From Lachnospiraceae bacterium (GTDB lineage Bacteria > Bacillota > Clostridia > Lachnospirales > Lachnospiraceae): DNA of 34,345 nt. Numbering within the stretch: position 1 is the first letter of the stretch; every line of letters starts with the position of its first letter. Where the stretch lies: the NCBI GenBank assembly GCA_024698715.1, contig JAILRA010000037.1:1-34345 (forward strand). The letters run 5' to 3'. A program made the position numbers and the translations under genes. A model generated the notes under the pieces. It saw only the letters and a list, made by a program, of their open reading frames with translations, was not told the DNA's origin and did no database searches. Shown here in pieces: positions 31,703 to 34,345 of this stretch.

Positions 31703-34279
31703 ATGAATTTTTCGAAACTCGGAATCAAAAGAACATTAAGGCAGATGCGTTCAAAAGGAATCAAAATTTCCAACCTTTTTAAAGTATCATTTTTGCAGCT
31801 GCTTTTCATAGGAATGGTTACCGCCTGCATACTCATGCTCTGTGTGGGAATAGGCGCTTTTAACGGAATACTTGCAAGTTCGCCTGAGATCAACGAATTC
31901 GATCTGATCCCTACAGGCTACGCAACTCTCGTTTACGACTGTGAAGGTCATGAAATGACAAAACTCGTATCTTCAAACGCAAACAGAAGTTATGTAACCC
32001 TTGACAAAATTCCTCAGTATCTTCAGGATGCCGTTGTTGCAGTCGAAGACGAACGTTTTTACGAACACAACGGTATTGATATTAAAGGTATCGTTCGTGC
32101 CGGTTTTGATGGTATCAAGAACGGCGGTAAATTCCATCAGGGTGCTTCAACCATCACACAGCAGCTTTTAAAGAACAACGTTTTCGACAGCAGCTGGGTT
32201 ACAGAAACCAAGGATCTTAACAGATTTAAAAGAAAAATACAGGAACAGTATCTGGCCGTTGAAGTTGAGAAGAAAATGGATAAAAAACAGATTCTCGAGT
32301 ACTATCTCAACACCATCAACCTCGGTCAGAATACCCTTGGTGTTCAGGCTGCTTCTCAAAGATATTTCGGTAAACCCGTTTACCAGCTCACATTATCTGA
32401 AAGCGCAGTTTTGGCAGGTATCACACAGAACCCTTCCAAATACAATCCTATCAGAAACCCTGAGAAAAACGGTGAAAAACGTGCGGTCGTTCTTAAGAAA
32501 ATGTATGAGCAGGGTTATATTTCCAAAGATGAATACGCCGCCGCTCTTGCAGACGATGTATATTCAAGAATACAGAAGATCAATGAAGTTACCGGTGCCA
32601 GCAACGTTAACTCTTATTTCGTTGACGAACTGACTGACCAGGTTGCCGAAGATCTTGTTAATATCGCAGGCTATGATCAGGATAACGCGTACAGACTTCT
32701 TTATGCCGGCGGTCTTAAGATCTACTCCACTCAGAATCCTGAGATCCAGGCTTATTGTGATGAAGTATTCGGAAACGAAGAAAACTACGCAGGAAAGACT
32801 AAATACCTTCTCAGTTATCAGTTAACCATCGATAAGGCAAACGGAGATGTAGTAAACCATTCTTCCGAAATGTATGAAGCACATTTCAAAGAAACCAACT
32901 CGAATTTCAATATGATCTACGCTTCCGAAGAAGATGCACTGGCAGCTATTGAAGAATATAAAGCAGCCGTTATGGAAGAAGGCGACGAAGAACGTGCGGA
33001 AAATATTGTACTTACTCCTCAGCCCCAGGCTTCCATCACCGTAATGGATCAGTCAAACGGATATGTTCTCGCCATGGTCGGTGGTCGCGGTGAAAAGATT
33101 GCATCCAAGACCTTAAACAGAGCCACAAACACAATGAGGCAGCCCGGTTCACTGTTTAAAGTACTTTCTACATATGCGCCCGCTCTTGACTCCTGCGGAT
33201 TTACTTTGGCAAATGTTCAGTATGACGGACCATTCACATACACAAACGGACGTCCGATTTCCAACTGGTACGGGCAGGCTTACAGAGGAATCTGTTCATT
33301 AAGACTCGGTATCATTCAGTCTCTTAATATCGTAACCGTTAAGGTGCTTACACAGATAACCCCTCAGATGGGATTTGATTACCTTCTTAAATTCGGTTTC
33401 ACAACTCTTGTAGACAGAGAAGTCACCAAAGACGGTCAGGTTATGACGGATGTCACTCAGGCACTTGCTCTCGGCGGTATTACTCACGGCGTTACCAATA
33501 TGGAAACAAATGCCGCTTTTGCATCAATCGCAAACAACGGTATTTACAACCGACCTCTCCTCTATTCAAAAGTTACGGATGCAGACGGAAATATCATTCT
33601 CGACAGTTCTATGAACGAAACACATAAAGTTATTGAAGAAACCACTGCATATCTTCTCACAAGTGCCATGGAAGACTGTGTATTAAAAGGTACGGGTGCC
33701 GAGGTTAATTTCGGAAACATGGCAATTGCAGCCAAAACCGGTACCACATCTTCATATAATGATATCTGGTTATCAGGTTATACTCCCTACTATACCGCTA
33801 CCGTGTGGGTAGGATTTGACAATAACGTTGACCTTGCAAACGATCAGCACAAAATCGCAAAACACCTCTGGCGTGAATGCATGTCAAGAATACACTCAAA
33901 TCTTCCTTATGCATCATTTGATATGCCTAACGGAATAACCAAATGCGCTGTCTGTTCCCTGTCGGGCAAATTGCCCAATGAAGGCCTTTGCAATGATTGT
34001 ATAAGAACCGAAATATTTGCCGAAGGAACCGAGCCTTTCGAAAGATGCGATATTCATTATAAAGGCATTGTATGCGGCTATGACGGAAAGATTGCCTGTG
34101 ATACATGTCCGTTCCAGGTTGAAGGAATTGCCACACTTCCTCTCAGAGAAGATCCTTGTCTGGATTACGGTCAGAATTCCGTTCCGAACAATTACTGTAT
34201 GCACAACAGTTCATTCTTCGCACAGCCCAATTTCCAGGAAATACTCAATCAGCAGATGTGGGAAATGCAAAACAGATGA
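31703..34279 (+). CDS. Bifunctional class A penicillin-binding protein (PBP1A type)
   Basis: Polymerises and cross-links peptidoglycan outside the membrane. I choose the ATG at 31703 (858 residues; GAAAGG upstream) over a TTG 15 bp earlier. There is a basic cytoplasmic N-terminus and one membrane helix (about 32-55). The GT51 glycosyltransferase has catalytic E115 in VEDERFYEH, QGASTITQQLL and the YLNTINLG segment. The transpeptidase has S483-xx-K486, S540-x-N542 and K678-TGT. A polar insert with EEDALAAIEEY lies between the two domains. The last ~110 residues hold ten cysteines, starting with C748-xx-C751 and C763-xx-C766, which is unusual. The gene stands alone at the right end; 34280-34345 holds nothing I can support. 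Confidence 0.93.
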   Translation: MNFSKLGIKRTLRQMRSKGIKISNLFKVSFLQLLFIGMVTACILMLCVGIGAFNGILASSPEINEFDLIPTGYATLVYDCEGHEMTKLVSSNANRSYVTLDKIPQYLQDAVVAVEDERFYEHNGIDIKGIVRAGFDGIKNGGKFHQGASTITQQLLKNNVFDSSWVTETKDLNRFKRKIQEQYLAVEVEKKMDKKQILEYYLNTINLGQNTLGVQAASQRYFGKPVYQLTLSESAVLAGITQNPSKYNPIRNPEKNGEKRAVVLKKMYEQGYISKDEYAAALADDVYSRIQKINEVTGASNVNSYFVDELTDQVAEDLVNIAGYDQDNAYRLLYAGGLKIYSTQNPEIQAYCDEVFGNEENYAGKTKYLLSYQLTIDKANGDVVNHSSEMYEAHFKETNSNFNMIYASEEDALAAIEEYKAAVMEEGDEERAENIVLTPQPQASITVMDQSNGYVLAMVGGRGEKIASKTLNRATNTMRQPGSLFKVLSTYAPALDSCGFTLANVQYDGPFTYTNGRPISNWYGQAYRGICSLRLGIIQSLNIVTVKVLTQITPQMGFDYLLKFGFTTLVDREVTKDGQVMTDVTQALALGGITHGVTNMETNAAFASIANNGIYNRPLLYSKVTDADGNIILDSSMNETHKVIEETTAYLLTSAMEDCVLKGTGAEVNFGNMAIAAKTGTTSSYNDIWLSGYTPYYTATVWVGFDNNVDLANDQHKIAKHLWRECMSRIHSNLPYASFDMPNGITKCAVCSLSGKLPNEGLCNDCIRTEIFAEGTEPFERCDIHYKGIVCGYDGKIACDTCPFQVEGIATLPLREDPCLDYGQNSVPNNYCMHNSSFFAQPNFQEILNQQMWEMQNR

Positions 34280-34345
34280 TCGGTTTGCTTTATCAGACAA
34301 GTCAGAATAGTATCTAAACTTATAAACAGATTTATATGAAAAAAG

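Noticed and set aside
34336-34345. ATGAAAAAAG at the right edge as the start of a further gene
   Set aside because: No ribosome site precedes it and the window ends after ten bases.

Overview
This window looks like chromosomal DNA of an AT-rich Firmicute, most likely a clostridial member of the Lachnospiraceae. The taxonomic call is inference. It rests on AGGAGG-type ribosome binding sites, the rpsT-lepA-hemW gene order, YerC and DUF1836 proteins, a Bacillus-type ThyA, and a type IV pilus/competence gene set in a Gram-positive setting. No tRNA, rRNA, CRISPR array or intact insertion sequence was found. Most of the window is core genome, with a few accessory-looking genes embedded in it.

Left part (1-11.4 kb): a short GC-rich palindromic stretch at the edge, then a type IV pilus block read leftwards: a prepilin, an AT-rich 690-bp spacer, pilC and pilB. 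Upstream of pilB on the same strand are thiN (thiamine pyrophosphokinase), birA (biotin ligase without a DNA-binding domain) and dprA (DNA-processing protein). mnmA points the other way. comM (YifB) and pilT follow on the minus strand. PilB, PilC, pilin, PilT, DprA and ComM together suggest pilus-driven DNA uptake and recombination.

Middle (11.4-24 kb): a hipBA toxin-antitoxin pair, with a long palindrome over its promoter, sits between pilT and the rpsT-lepA-hemW block. Next comes the most unusual gene of the window, a single 6.5-kb reading frame. It joins an FAD-dependent oxidoreductase domain (about 495 residues) to about 1,670 residues of mostly acidic, repetitive, probably disordered sequence with a few conserved-looking islands. 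It follows a DUF1836 gene by 17 bp and appears to share its promoter.

Right part (24-34.3 kb): yerC (a TrpR-like regulator, with a perfect palindrome at its likely transcription start); a membrane-anchored degenerate LytM/M23 protein divergent from a cold-shock gene; a dapA-dapB lysine/diaminopimelate unit whose last gene is a HisA of the eukaryotic (yeast HIS6) type; a membrane diguanylate cyclase; a yigZ-thyA-folA folate/thymidylate unit; and a bifunctional class A penicillin-binding protein with a cysteine-rich tail.

The best candidates for something undescribed are the oxidoreductase/acidic-tail giant with its DUF1836 partner, the eukaryote-type HisA in a dap operon, and the hipBA promoter-palindrome arrangement. 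All functional calls come from reading motifs by eye; no database search was run.
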